Source of the DNA: a virus
IMG/VR virus record: IMGVR_UViG_3300049856_000164
Span: 1-46,791 of that record
Reading direction: 5' to 3' (one strand)
Length of the DNA stretch: 46,791 nucleotides
Shown: in pieces, positions 30,711 through 36,307 of the stretch
How the letters are laid out: each line of letters begins with the position of its first letter
Position numbering within the stretch: the stretch's first letter is position 1
Position numbers and translations under genes: made by a program
Notes under the pieces: model-generated
Databases searched by the model: none
The model's input: the letters and a program-made list of their open reading frames with translations, nothing else
What the model was told of the DNA's origin: nothing

Positions 30711-31054
30711 GCGGCGTCCGCCTTGGCCTGACGTCGCGCGTCTTCGCGCACGGCCTCGACGTCATGCCGGAGCGGCACCACGGCGAGGAGGTACTGGCGC
30801 TCCTTCGGCCGGCGCGGGTTGTACCGGGCATAACCTTGCCGCGCCCAATCGTCGAACCGCTGCCGGAACCAGGGCGCGCGATGGTCCGACCGCACGACGG
30901 CCTCGGACTCGGCGATGAACGTCACGAACGGATACGCCGCCTCGGCCACGCCCTCGAGCAGCTCCGCGACGCGCTCGATCGGCACGGTCGCCCCGTGCTT
31001 TCTGAGCACGGCGAGGTCGCCGCGTGCGTCGGTGAGGACCTGCGCGAGATCCAT
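30707..31054 (-). CDS. Small protein with possible DNA-binding C-terminal part
   Basis: This 115-residue protein has a helical N-terminus (LAQVLTDARGDLAVLRKHGA) and a basic C-terminal part, SDHRAPWFRQRFDDWARQGY followed by ARYNPRRPKERQYLLAVVPL, which resembles helix-turn-helix or excisionase-like small phage proteins with a W-F-R-x-R-F-x-x-W helix. The ATG at 31054 is two bases after the preceding stop, with GAAGAAGG as ribosome site. An excisionase role is possible because int lies two genes on. Confidence 0.6.
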   Translation of the reverse strand: MDLAQVLTDARGDLAVLRKHGATVPIERVAELLEGVAEAAYPFVTFIAESEAVVRSDHRAPWFRQRFDDWARQGYARYNPRRPKERQYLLAVVPLRHDVEAVREDARRQAKADAA

Positions 31055-31056
31055 AA

Positions 31057-31281
31057 CTACGCCTTCTTCCGGTGCTGTGCCGCAGTCGGGCAGTCCGAGA
31101 AATGCGACACCCCGAACCCGCCGTCCGTCGCGGTCGGCTCGACGGCGTTCGGATGCGCGACGGAGATCGGATGCGGCCGCCCCGTCGTCGGGTGCGGCGC
31201 GAAGTAGATGCGCTGGTGGCACGACGTGCACGCGGTCGGAAGCGACTTCGCCGGGATCGGCAGGAGGTGGACGGTGGGCAT
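31057..31281 (-). CDS. Zinc-ribbon protein
   Basis: This 74-residue protein has ACTSCHQRIYFAPHPTTGRP near the middle and GVSHFSDCPTAAQHRKK at the end, a C-x-x-C...H-x-x-x-C...H pattern often found in small proteins of phage recombination regions. Function unknown. It follows the 177-residue gene by two bases. Confidence 0.7.
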   Translation of the reverse strand: MPTVHLLPIPAKSLPTACTSCHQRIYFAPHPTTGRPHPISVAHPNAVEPTATDGGFGVSHFSDCPTAAQHRKKA

Positions 31282-31283
31282 GG

Positions 31284-31817
31284 CTATGCCTCCTCAGCGG
31301 GTGCGGTCAGTAGACGCTGGACGCCGTAGCCGAGCGACTGCTGCGCCTGCTCGACGACTTCGATCATCCGCTCGCCGTTCACGCCCCCGATAGCGTGCGC
31401 GAAGAACGCTTCGGTGATCGTCTGGAGCCCGACGGTGGCGGCCGACAACGCAGCGTCCACCCACAGCACGAGGTTGCGCCACGCGACGCGCTCGGCCTGC
31501 TCCAGCTTCTTCGTCTCGTAGCCGGTCGGGTTGAAAACGTGCTTGTGCTCCTTATAGTCGTACTTCAGCGGGCGCCCGTAGAGCGCGTCGTACACGTGGC
31601 GAATGTTGACCGGCAGCTTCACCGGCACGCGCGGCGAGTCCTTGCCCGGGCGGTCCGGCAGAATGAGCGAGATGACGACGCGATACTCGGCGTAGTCGTG
31701 CGCCACGGAGAAGCCCACGGCGCCGTAGCGCCGGAGCATCTTCTCCAGTTCGGCCTTCGACGACGTGACCTGGCTCGTCGTGTCGGCCGACTTCACGAAG
31801 GGGCGGGCCGTCGCCAC
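31284..31817 (-). CDS. Conserved phage protein next to the annealing protein
   Basis: This 177-residue protein has KAELEKMLRRYGAVGFSVAH, then YRVVISLILPDRP and the segment QAERVAWRNLVLWVDAALSA, followed by GLQTITEAFFAHAIGG. Proteins with 'R-V-A-W-R-N-L-x-L-W-V-D-A' followed by 'G-x-x-x-x-E-A-F' recur beside single-strand annealing genes in many phages; no biochemical role is known to me. It starts three bases after the stop of that gene here too. Confidence 0.75.
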   Translation of the reverse strand: MATARPFVKSADTTSQVTSSKAELEKMLRRYGAVGFSVAHDYAEYRVVISLILPDRPGKDSPRVPVKLPVNIRHVYDALYGRPLKYDYKEHKHVFNPTGYETKKLEQAERVAWRNLVLWVDAALSAATVGLQTITEAFFAHAIGGVNGERMIEVVEQAQQSLGYGVQRLLTAPAEEA

Positions 31818-31820
31818 GGC

Positions 31821-32699
31821 TCAGCCCTCCGCGAGTGCGTTCTTCCCGCGCCGGACCGGCTTGAGATCGTCGAGCGGGAGCTCGTCGGTCATCTCCGCAG
31901 TGCGGCCCGCGTCGTCGGAGTGCTGCGCGGGCGGGACGGGCGCGTCACCGTAGGGCGCGTCGGCTGGCGCGGCGGCCAGCGCCTTCGGTCCGCGCTCCGG
32001 CTCTACCACGGACACCGGGAGCGCCTCGCTGGCGATCTTGGCCGTCGCCTCGAGCGGCTTCACGATCTCGCCGTACCCGGGGACAACGTCGGCGATCTGC
32101 TTCCAGGCGCGGCGCCGCGCGCGGGTGAGCGCCGTCTTCGCCGGCTCCGCGTCGCCGACGGGGTCCTTCTTCGCCAGCCCGCCGCACCAGTTGACGCCGA
32201 GGATGGCCGTATCGGTCCCGTCGATCCAGAACCGCTGCACGACGGCGGCGAGCGCCTTCTCCGGCACGTTGTGCTGGATGCGGAGCCGGACGCGCCGGGT
32301 GATCTCCTCCTTCGCCCAGCCGTCGCCGTCCTTGGCCAGCTTGTCGAGCCGCTCGTCGGCGTTGATGAAGTCGGGCTCTTCGGGCCGGACGACGCCGGTG
32401 CGGATCAGGTGCGCGCCCTTCTCGTCGTACAGCTCGGCCGTGAGGTAGATACGCCCGCCGAGGATCTCGACGTGCCGGACGGGGTCGAGCCCGTTCTCGT
32501 AGCAGTAATGCGCGACGGCGCGCGCCATGTCCGGCGTGGTATCACGCCCCCACTGCGTGCCGCGGATCGCGGCGACGAGCTGGTTGCGCTCGCGGAGCGC
32601 GTCGCGGGTCTTCTCGATGCGGGCAGCGGTGGCGTTCTGCGGCGTCTGCGTGGCGACGGCGGTCCCAGGGGCCTGCTCGGTGCGTGCGGCTGCGGTCAT
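31821..32699 (-). CDS. Probable single-strand annealing / recombination protein
   Basis: This 292-residue protein has a helical N-terminus, then DMARAVAHYCYENGLDPVRH, VEILGGRIYLTAELYDEKG and a later WCGGLAKKDPVGDAEPAKTA followed by LTRARRRAWKQIADVVPGYG. The order 'GLDP...GR.Y.TAE' and 'P.KTA.TRARRRA' is what I see in RecT-like phage proteins of the kind with a divergent core. The C-terminal 80 residues are Ala/Pro/Asp-rich, like the tails that recruit SSB. RecT-type function is inference; a profile search would settle it. Confidence 0.68.
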   Translation of the reverse strand: MTAAARTEQAPGTAVATQTPQNATAARIEKTRDALRERNQLVAAIRGTQWGRDTTPDMARAVAHYCYENGLDPVRHVEILGGRIYLTAELYDEKGAHLIRTGVVRPEEPDFINADERLDKLAKDGDGWAKEEITRRVRLRIQHNVPEKALAAVVQRFWIDGTDTAILGVNWCGGLAKKDPVGDAEPAKTALTRARRRAWKQIADVVPGYGEIVKPLEATAKIASEALPVSVVEPERGPKALAAAPADAPYGDAPVPPAQHSDDAGRTAEMTDELPLDDLKPVRRGKNALAEG

Positions 32700-32701
32700 G
32701 G

Positions 32702-33211
32702 TCAGTGCGTCGCCGCGGCGCGCGGCGCTCCGTTGGTGGACTGTGAAACCGGGGTCAGCCCGCTGAGCCGCGGCGGGAGGGGGGTAGCCAGGTCGAGCAT
32801 TGTGCGGGCGCGCGTCACGACGAGATGCCGCTCCGTCGCGTCCCCGACCTCGTGGTTCGTGAGGCGGTAGAGCGCCTCGACTTCCTCGGCTGCGCGACTG
32901 AGCCGCGTCTTCAGGTCGGCGATCATCAGCACCCGGGCCGTGTCGAGCCGCTCCATCGCGAGCAGATCTTTGTCCCGCTGAATGTTGCCGGCGAGCAGCA
33001 GCGCGTTGTTGGCGAGGACTTCGTCGTAGGACTGGTAGGTCGCGGCGACGTCCTCGGCGGCCGCGTCAAGTAGCTCGGCCACCACCTGCGCCAGCGTGTA
33101 GATGCTGTCGTGCGGGCTATAGTTGGCGAGCGCCGCGCTGAGGTAACGCTTCGCGCTGATCAGCGCGTGCGTGGCCCGCCCGGCGGGATGGTCCTGCACC
33201 GCGGCGCTCAT
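32702..33211 (-). CDS. Helical protein of unknown function
   Basis: This 169-residue protein is nearly all helix (HALISAKRYLSAALANYSPH, LAQVVAELLDAAAEDVAAT and RLSRAAEEVEALYRLTNHEV). Its stop is three bases before the annealing protein start, so the two are probably made together. No domain recognised. Confidence 0.65.
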   Translation of the reverse strand: MSAAVQDHPAGRATHALISAKRYLSAALANYSPHDSIYTLAQVVAELLDAAAEDVAATYQSYDEVLANNALLLAGNIQRDKDLLAMERLDTARVLMIADLKTRLSRAAEEVEALYRLTNHEVGDATERHLVVTRARTMLDLATPLPPRLSGLTPVSQSTNGAPRAAATH

Positions 33212-33405
33212 GCGGCCCTCCGCTGCACGACGTACCGGCCGCCGCGATCGAGGAGGATGCCGCGGCAGTAGAAGCAGAGGTCGACGGTCACCCACTCCGT
33301 CGAGCCCGCAGCCTGTGCCCGGATGGTGCACACATGCCGGCCGCCGCAGTCGGGCGTGGCACAGCGCAGCGCCACGATGGCGGGCGCGATGGTGGCGGCG
33401 CTCAT
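33208..33405 (-). CDS. Zinc-ribbon protein
   Basis: This 65-residue protein has LRCATPDCGGRHVCTIRAQA and VDLCFYCRGILLDRGGRYVV, that is C-x-x-x-x-C and C-x-x-C pairs around a beta hairpin, a zinc ribbon. Coupled by ATGA to both neighbours. Function unknown. Confidence 0.7.
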   Translation of the reverse strand: MSAATIAPAIVALRCATPDCGGRHVCTIRAQAAGSTEWVTVDLCFYCRGILLDRGGRYVVQRRAA

Positions 33406-33767
33406 GACGCACGCTCCATCGCGTCGCCGACGACCGCCATCTCCGTGAGGGCCGGCGCGACGGCGTCGATGCGCTCGGCGGGCGACGTCGGGATCGCCTC
33501 CAGCTTCCGCCAGTGCCACTCGTAGCCGGCTTCGCCGGGCCGGTCGATCACACGCTGGACGCGCTCGTACACGCCGCCGCCGTGCAGGAACACGGTGGCG
33601 ACGCCGTCGATGATCTTGATCGTGTGACCCTTGTACGGCAGCATCGACGCGGCCAACCCGGCACGCAGCCGCGCGTTCTCCTCACGGAGATCGTGCAGCG
33701 CGGTCGCCTGTTCGCGGAGCCGCGCCTGGAGGCGCTGGGTTTCGGACTTGCTGATGGGGGCGTGCAT
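33402..33767 (-). CDS. Coiled-coil protein of unknown function
   Basis: This 121-residue protein starts with a coiled coil (SETQRLQARLREQATALHDL, REENARLRAGL) and continues with a beta-rich domain: PYKGHTIKIIDGVATVFLHG and EWHWRKLEAIP. The ATG at 33767 has a GAGAGAGGAT ribosome site about 8 bases upstream, within a leader that resembles the one at 34633-34660. Confidence 0.65.
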   Translation of the reverse strand: MHAPISKSETQRLQARLREQATALHDLREENARLRAGLAASMLPYKGHTIKIIDGVATVFLHGGGVYERVQRVIDRPGEAGYEWHWRKLEAIPTSPAERIDAVAPALTEMAVVGDAMERAS

Positions 33768-33779
33768 TGAATTGATCCT

Positions 33780-33789
33780 CTCTCGGGTG
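33780..33789 (-). promoter_or_regulatory. Leader motif CACCCGAGAG, copy 2
   Basis: The minus-strand string ATACACCCGAGAGAGG lies just before the 33767 start codon; copy 1 (ATTCACCCGAGAGAAC, 34638-34647 core) lies just before the 34632 start codon. Both include the ribosome site. The gap 33768-33863 holds this leader and nothing else I can name. Confidence 0.45.
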
Positions 33790-33863
33790 TATCTTCGTGG
33801 GGCAGGACTCTCGGGCGTCTCCCCCGTCTACTCGCGGCAGCTTGTAGGCGGGGGCTCGTGTTT

Positions 33864-33944
33864 CTACGCCCGAGGACGACGGAATTCGATGGCGACGCGG
33901 TAGATCGCGTAGCAGAGTGCGACGAGCAGAATGACGCGGATCAT
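33864..33944 (-). CDS. 26-residue single-span membrane peptide
   Basis: A 26-residue frame, MIRVILLVALCYAIYRVAIE then FRRPRA, is one hydrophobic helix with a basic C-terminal end. Its ATG overlaps the stop of the 49-residue gene (ATGA), the same coupling as its neighbours. Such tiny membrane peptides often act on membrane proteins, but no target is visible. It is easy to miss because of its length. Confidence 0.5.
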   Translation of the reverse strand: MIRVILLVALCYAIYRVAIEFRRPRA

Positions 33945-34090
33945 GCCGCCACCGTCGAACCGTTGAGGTACGCGACGCGGTCAGCCGCCTTGTCCTGCTC
34001 GGCGTGATCGCTGTCGGTGTGCCACTTGCCGCTCGGGTCGTAGAAGCCGACCGTCCAGAGCGAGGGCTCGGACTGCACGTAGACCCACAT
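33941..34090 (-). CDS. 49-residue protein of unknown function
   Basis: A short protein, MWVYVQSEPSLWTVGFYDPS followed by GKWHTDSDHAEQDKAADRVA, with a beta-hairpin-like front (V-G-F-Y-x-P-x-G-x-W) and a helix, a form common in small phage proteins of the 'WVYxQSEPxLWTVGFYxPxGxWxxxSD' kind. It begins in a TGATG overlap with the upstream gene and ends in an ATGA overlap. Confidence 0.65.
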   Translation of the reverse strand: MWVYVQSEPSLWTVGFYDPSGKWHTDSDHAEQDKAADRVAYLNGSTVAA

Positions 34091-34632
34091 CACGCGAGCC
34101 CCACCGGCGCCGGCGAGCACCCCATCGGACGCGGGTAGTTGCTGGCGCGGCGACGGAGGCCGCCCTGGTAGAGCTGGAGCGCGCGCGCCGCTTCCCCGAC
34201 CTGCACGTCGGCGTTGGCGATGTTCTCCGGCGTCGGATCGAGCTTGGCCGTCGTGATCGCCTCGACACCTTCCGGCACTTCCTTCGTGACGACGAGGTAG
34301 GTGCATTCCCCCGAGTGGGGCAGTGTCAGCGGCTCGAGCATGTACTCCATGAGCGCGATGGCGAAGTCGATGATGCGCTCTTCGGTCTGCTGAATGCACG
34401 GCCCGCCAATCCGAGCGGCTTCCGCGGCGACGGCGCGCATCGGATCGGCGCACCGCTCCCACGGGCGGGAGGGGTTGTCCCGGCGGGCGGCGTTGTCGAA
34501 GGCGGCGCGGGGTTCCGGCCGGCAGGGGAGCGCGCTGGCCGCGTTCACGAAGGCGAGCTGCACGGGTCGGATTCGGCGGCTCTCGGTCATTTGCCGGCCC
34601 GGCAGAGCGCGGCGGTGAGTCTGTTGGCGCAT
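34090..34632 (-). CDS. Early protein of unknown function
   Basis: This 180-residue protein has a basic N-terminal region, then PSRPWERCADPMRAVAAEAA, a helix with EERIIDFAIALMEYMLEPL and a beta part TYLVVTKEVPEGVEAITTAK. I prefer the ATG at 34632 because GAGAGA precedes it; ATG 34590 is an alternative with no site. No family recognised. Confidence 0.6.
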   Translation of the reverse strand: MRQQTHRRALPGRQMTESRRIRPVQLAFVNAASALPCRPEPRAAFDNAARRDNPSRPWERCADPMRAVAAEAARIGGPCIQQTEERIIDFAIALMEYMLEPLTLPHSGECTYLVVTKEVPEGVEAITTAKLDPTPENIANADVQVGEAARALQLYQGGLRRRASNYPRPMGCSPAPVGLA

Positions 34633-34699
34633 TGGTTCTCTCGGGTGAATCGTGGGAGTGTGAGACTGCCCTACTCTCTCGCGCCCCTACATCGGAGCG

Positions 34700-35068
34700 C
34701 GCTAAGCGGCCCGTCAGGACGCGGCGAGGTGCGCTGGCCGCATCGCCTGCCACAGCAGTTCGCGCCAATCGTTCTCGGTGCCCCCGAGTTCCGCGACGAG
34801 CGCGGTGATCGTGGCGTCCGTCGGGCGTACCGTGGCGTTCAGATGGTTGGAGACACCGCCGCGTGGCAGGCTGTACTTGTCGCAGAAGGCGCTCACCGTA
34901 TCGAGACCGTTGCTCTCGAGCGCCCCACGGATCGCCGACGGCACCGACAGCCCCAACGCAATCAGCTCCTTGACCTTGTCCATCGCGTCCTCGCTTCGTA
35001 TCGTTGACCCGTGCTTAGCGGCGGTTACGGACTAATGCTAAGCGACTCCACTGATGATACGTTAGCGG
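34700..35068. promoter_or_regulatory. Operator-like CTTAGCG/CTAAGCG sites around the early regulator
   Basis: Related half-sites occur at 34700-34709 (CGCTAAGCGG), 35013-35021 (GCTTAGCGG), 35037-35044 (GCTAAGCG) and 35061-35068 (GTTAGCGG). The sites at 35013 and 35037 face each other. The last lies in the spacer of the leftward promoter. They are good candidates for the binding sites of one or both flanking regulators. Confidence 0.55.
34714..34983 (-). CDS. Cro-like early DNA-binding protein
   Basis: This 89-residue protein is a compact helical domain: LSVPSAIRGALESNGLDTVS, AFCDKYSLPRGGVSNHLNAT and TDATITALVAELGGTENDWR. The 'V-S-A-F-C-x-K-Y-x-L-P-R-G-x-V-S-N-H-L-N' segment has the form of a helix-turn-helix. 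It is the first gene of the early block, 71 bp from the -10 box of the leftward promoter, and faces a second regulator gene, as Cro faces CI. Confidence 0.75.
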   Translation of the reverse strand: MDKVKELIALGLSVPSAIRGALESNGLDTVSAFCDKYSLPRGGVSNHLNATVRPTDATITALVAELGGTENDWRELLWQAMRPAHLAAS

Positions 35069-35082
35069 GAAACCGCTGTCAA
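35054..35082 (-). promoter_or_regulatory. Near-consensus early leftward promoter
   Basis: Minus-strand TTGACA (35077-35082), 17-base spacer, TATCAT (35054-35059). It drives the 34983 regulator and the early block. An operator-like half-site is in the spacer and two more lie just downstream. Confidence 0.87.
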
Positions 35083-35106
35083 GGCCCACTTTTGATCCAG
35101 TTTCGC

Positions 35107-35520
35107 GTGGCGACTTCACGGTTCGGTCAGCGGTTCGGCTATGCCCGGTGGTTGAAGCATCTGGTGGACGGGACAGCACCGACGCACGCCGAGATTGGCC
35201 GGGCCGTGGGGCGCACCGGGCCGGCGGTCGGGGCGTGGCTGGCCGAGAGCGAACCGCCAAGCGACTGGAAGGTCCACGCGCCCCTCGCCGGCTTCCTCGG
35301 CGTCGACGAGGGCTGGCTGGTCAAGCAGGAGGGGAAACCGCCCAGGCCAGAGCTCTGGCGGGAATGGCTCGTCGCGCGGGCGCTCGACGCCGCGCGCGCC
35401 GAGGACCCGGCTGGCGTTGAGGAGTTCCTAGAGAAGGAGCGCGCGGCGAGCCGGCCTGCTACGGCACGAGGCGCGGCAAAGAAAGCGGTCGGTGCAGGGA
35501 AGGGGAAAACCCGTCGGTGA
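35107..35520 (+). CDS. Repressor-like helix-turn-helix regulator
   Basis: From GTG 35107 this gives 137 residues: FGQRFGYARWLKHLVDGTAP, THAEIGRAVGRTGPAVGAWL and a following LAGFLGVDEGWLVKQEG, a CI/XRE-like domain with 'I-G-R-A-V-G-R-T-G-P-A-V-G-A-W-L' as the DNA-reading helices and an 'L-A-x-F-L-G-V-x-E-x-W-L' close. No LexA-type peptidase follows; the C-terminus is basic and Ala/Lys-rich. TTG 35092 is another possible start. It diverges from the early promoter and is the best candidate for the lysogeny repressor. Confidence 0.75.
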   Translation: MATSRFGQRFGYARWLKHLVDGTAPTHAEIGRAVGRTGPAVGAWLAESEPPSDWKVHAPLAGFLGVDEGWLVKQEGKPPRPELWREWLVARALDAARAEDPAGVEEFLEKERAASRPATARGAAKKAVGAGKGKTRR

Positions 35521-35791
35521 CGTCGGCCTGGAGGAGCTGCAGCGTCGTGGGGCGCGGCTCGTCGGGCACGAGCGCCGCGAGCTGGGCGATCACATCGTCG
35601 TCGAGTTCATCAAGCCGGGGGACGCGGCAATCGAGCAGCATGCCCTCGAGGCCGAGCGCGTAGAAGATCCAGCGGTTTCGCGTCTGGTGCAGGGAGTGAT
35701 AGACGCCCGGCGGATCGGGAGCATCACTCAGAAGGGGCCGGGCAGGTACGTTGGACGGCTTGCGGCTGGCGGACGGCATCGAGCGTCTCAT
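35459..35791 (-). CDS. Protein of unknown function, antisense to the repressor 3' end
   Basis: This 110-residue protein has YHSLHQTRNRWIFYALGLEG, then MLLDCRVPRLDELDDDVIAQ and LAALVPDEPRPTTLQLLQAD; codons end mostly in G or C and the composition is protein-like, unlike the opposite frames. It converges on the repressor-like gene and overlaps its last 62 bases. No family is recognised. Start ATG 35791; ATG 35779 is an alternative, and no strong ribosome site is visible. Confidence 0.6.
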   Translation of the reverse strand: MRRSMPSASRKPSNVPARPLLSDAPDPPGVYHSLHQTRNRWIFYALGLEGMLLDCRVPRLDELDDDVIAQLAALVPDEPRPTTLQLLQADVTDGFSPSLHRPLSLPRLVP

Positions 35792-35870
35792 ACTAGGTAG
35801 AACCCACCCCGTTACGCCCCTGCGTCGGTGCCCCTTCGGGAGAAATCTTTGTGGAAACTTTGTGCATCCG

Positions 35871-35899
35871 TTTACAGTTCGCAAGCCCATGAGCATGAT
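35871..35899 (+). promoter_or_regulatory. Candidate rightward promoter for the 35961-36307 unit
   Basis: TTTACA (35871-35876), 17-base spacer, CATGAT (35894-35899), in a stretch that is clearly richer in A and T than its surroundings (35840-35940). Just upstream, CTTTGTG occurs twice 12 bp apart (35847-35865), a possible regulator site. Confidence 0.5.
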
Positions 35900-35960
35900 T
35901 CTTGTGCGAGTATGAGAGGATTTTAATGCAAACGTTTATCGGAGACGCTACGATGCGGGC

Positions 35961-36083
35961 ATGGTCGCGCTCCTTCGCCCTCTCTGGCGCGCGCAGGACG
36001 CCCTGCGCCGACTCATCAACCGTGTGTGGTATTGCTCCGTCGGCGAGCATCGCGGCTCGCCGTGCAAGGACTGCGGCCGATGA
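35961..36083 (+). CDS. 40-residue Cys-containing protein
   Basis: The frame MVALLRPLWRAQDALRRLIN, then RVWYCSVGEHRGSPCKDCGR, ends with a C-x-x-C pair and an earlier Cys, and is amphipathic at the front. Its stop overlaps the ATG of the next gene (ATGA). An ATG in another frame (35953) has no such coupling. Function unknown; possibly membrane-associated with its partner. Confidence 0.5.
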   Translation: MVALLRPLWRAQDALRRLINRVWYCSVGEHRGSPCKDCGR

Positions 36084-36307
36084 CTAGCCCTGAGTGGGAG
36101 CGCGGCGTCCTGAAGGAGATCGGCCAGACGCGCCGGTTCCTCTTCGTGCCGCGCGAGACGAGCGATCTGTCGGACCTGACAGTCGCCCGTCTCTTCACGG
36201 CGGTGCTCCTCGTGCTCGGCGTCGTGATCGTCCTCGTGCCTGGCGCGTGGATCTGGATCGTGGCGGCGTTCCTGATCCGCCTCGTGTGGGTGCTCGTTCT
36301 CCGCTGA
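36080..36307 (+). CDS. Small membrane protein, expressed rightward
   Basis: This 75-residue protein has a charged N-terminal 30 residues (MTSPEWERGVLKEIGQTRRF) and two close hydrophobic segments (ARLFTAVLLVLGVVIVLVPG and AWIWIVAAFLIRLVWVLVL). Its TGA abuts the TGA of the convergent tailspike gene with no gap. Being next to the repressor side and transcribed apart from lytic genes, it could be a lysogenic conversion or superinfection exclusion protein; that is inference. Confidence 0.68.
   Translation: MTSPEWERGVLKEIGQTRRFLFVPRETSDLSDLTVARLFTAVLLVLGVVIVLVPGAWIWIVAAFLIRLVWVLVLR

Noticed and set aside
35004-35036. Rightward promoter for the repressor-like gene (TTGACC with ACTAAT)
   Set aside because: The spacing is 21 bases and the -10 match is poor, so I do not list it as a feature.
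35492-35800. Plus-strand 102-codon frame after the repressor-like gene
   Set aside because: The opposite strand reads as a more natural protein with aromatic and hydrophobic residues and G/C-ending codons.
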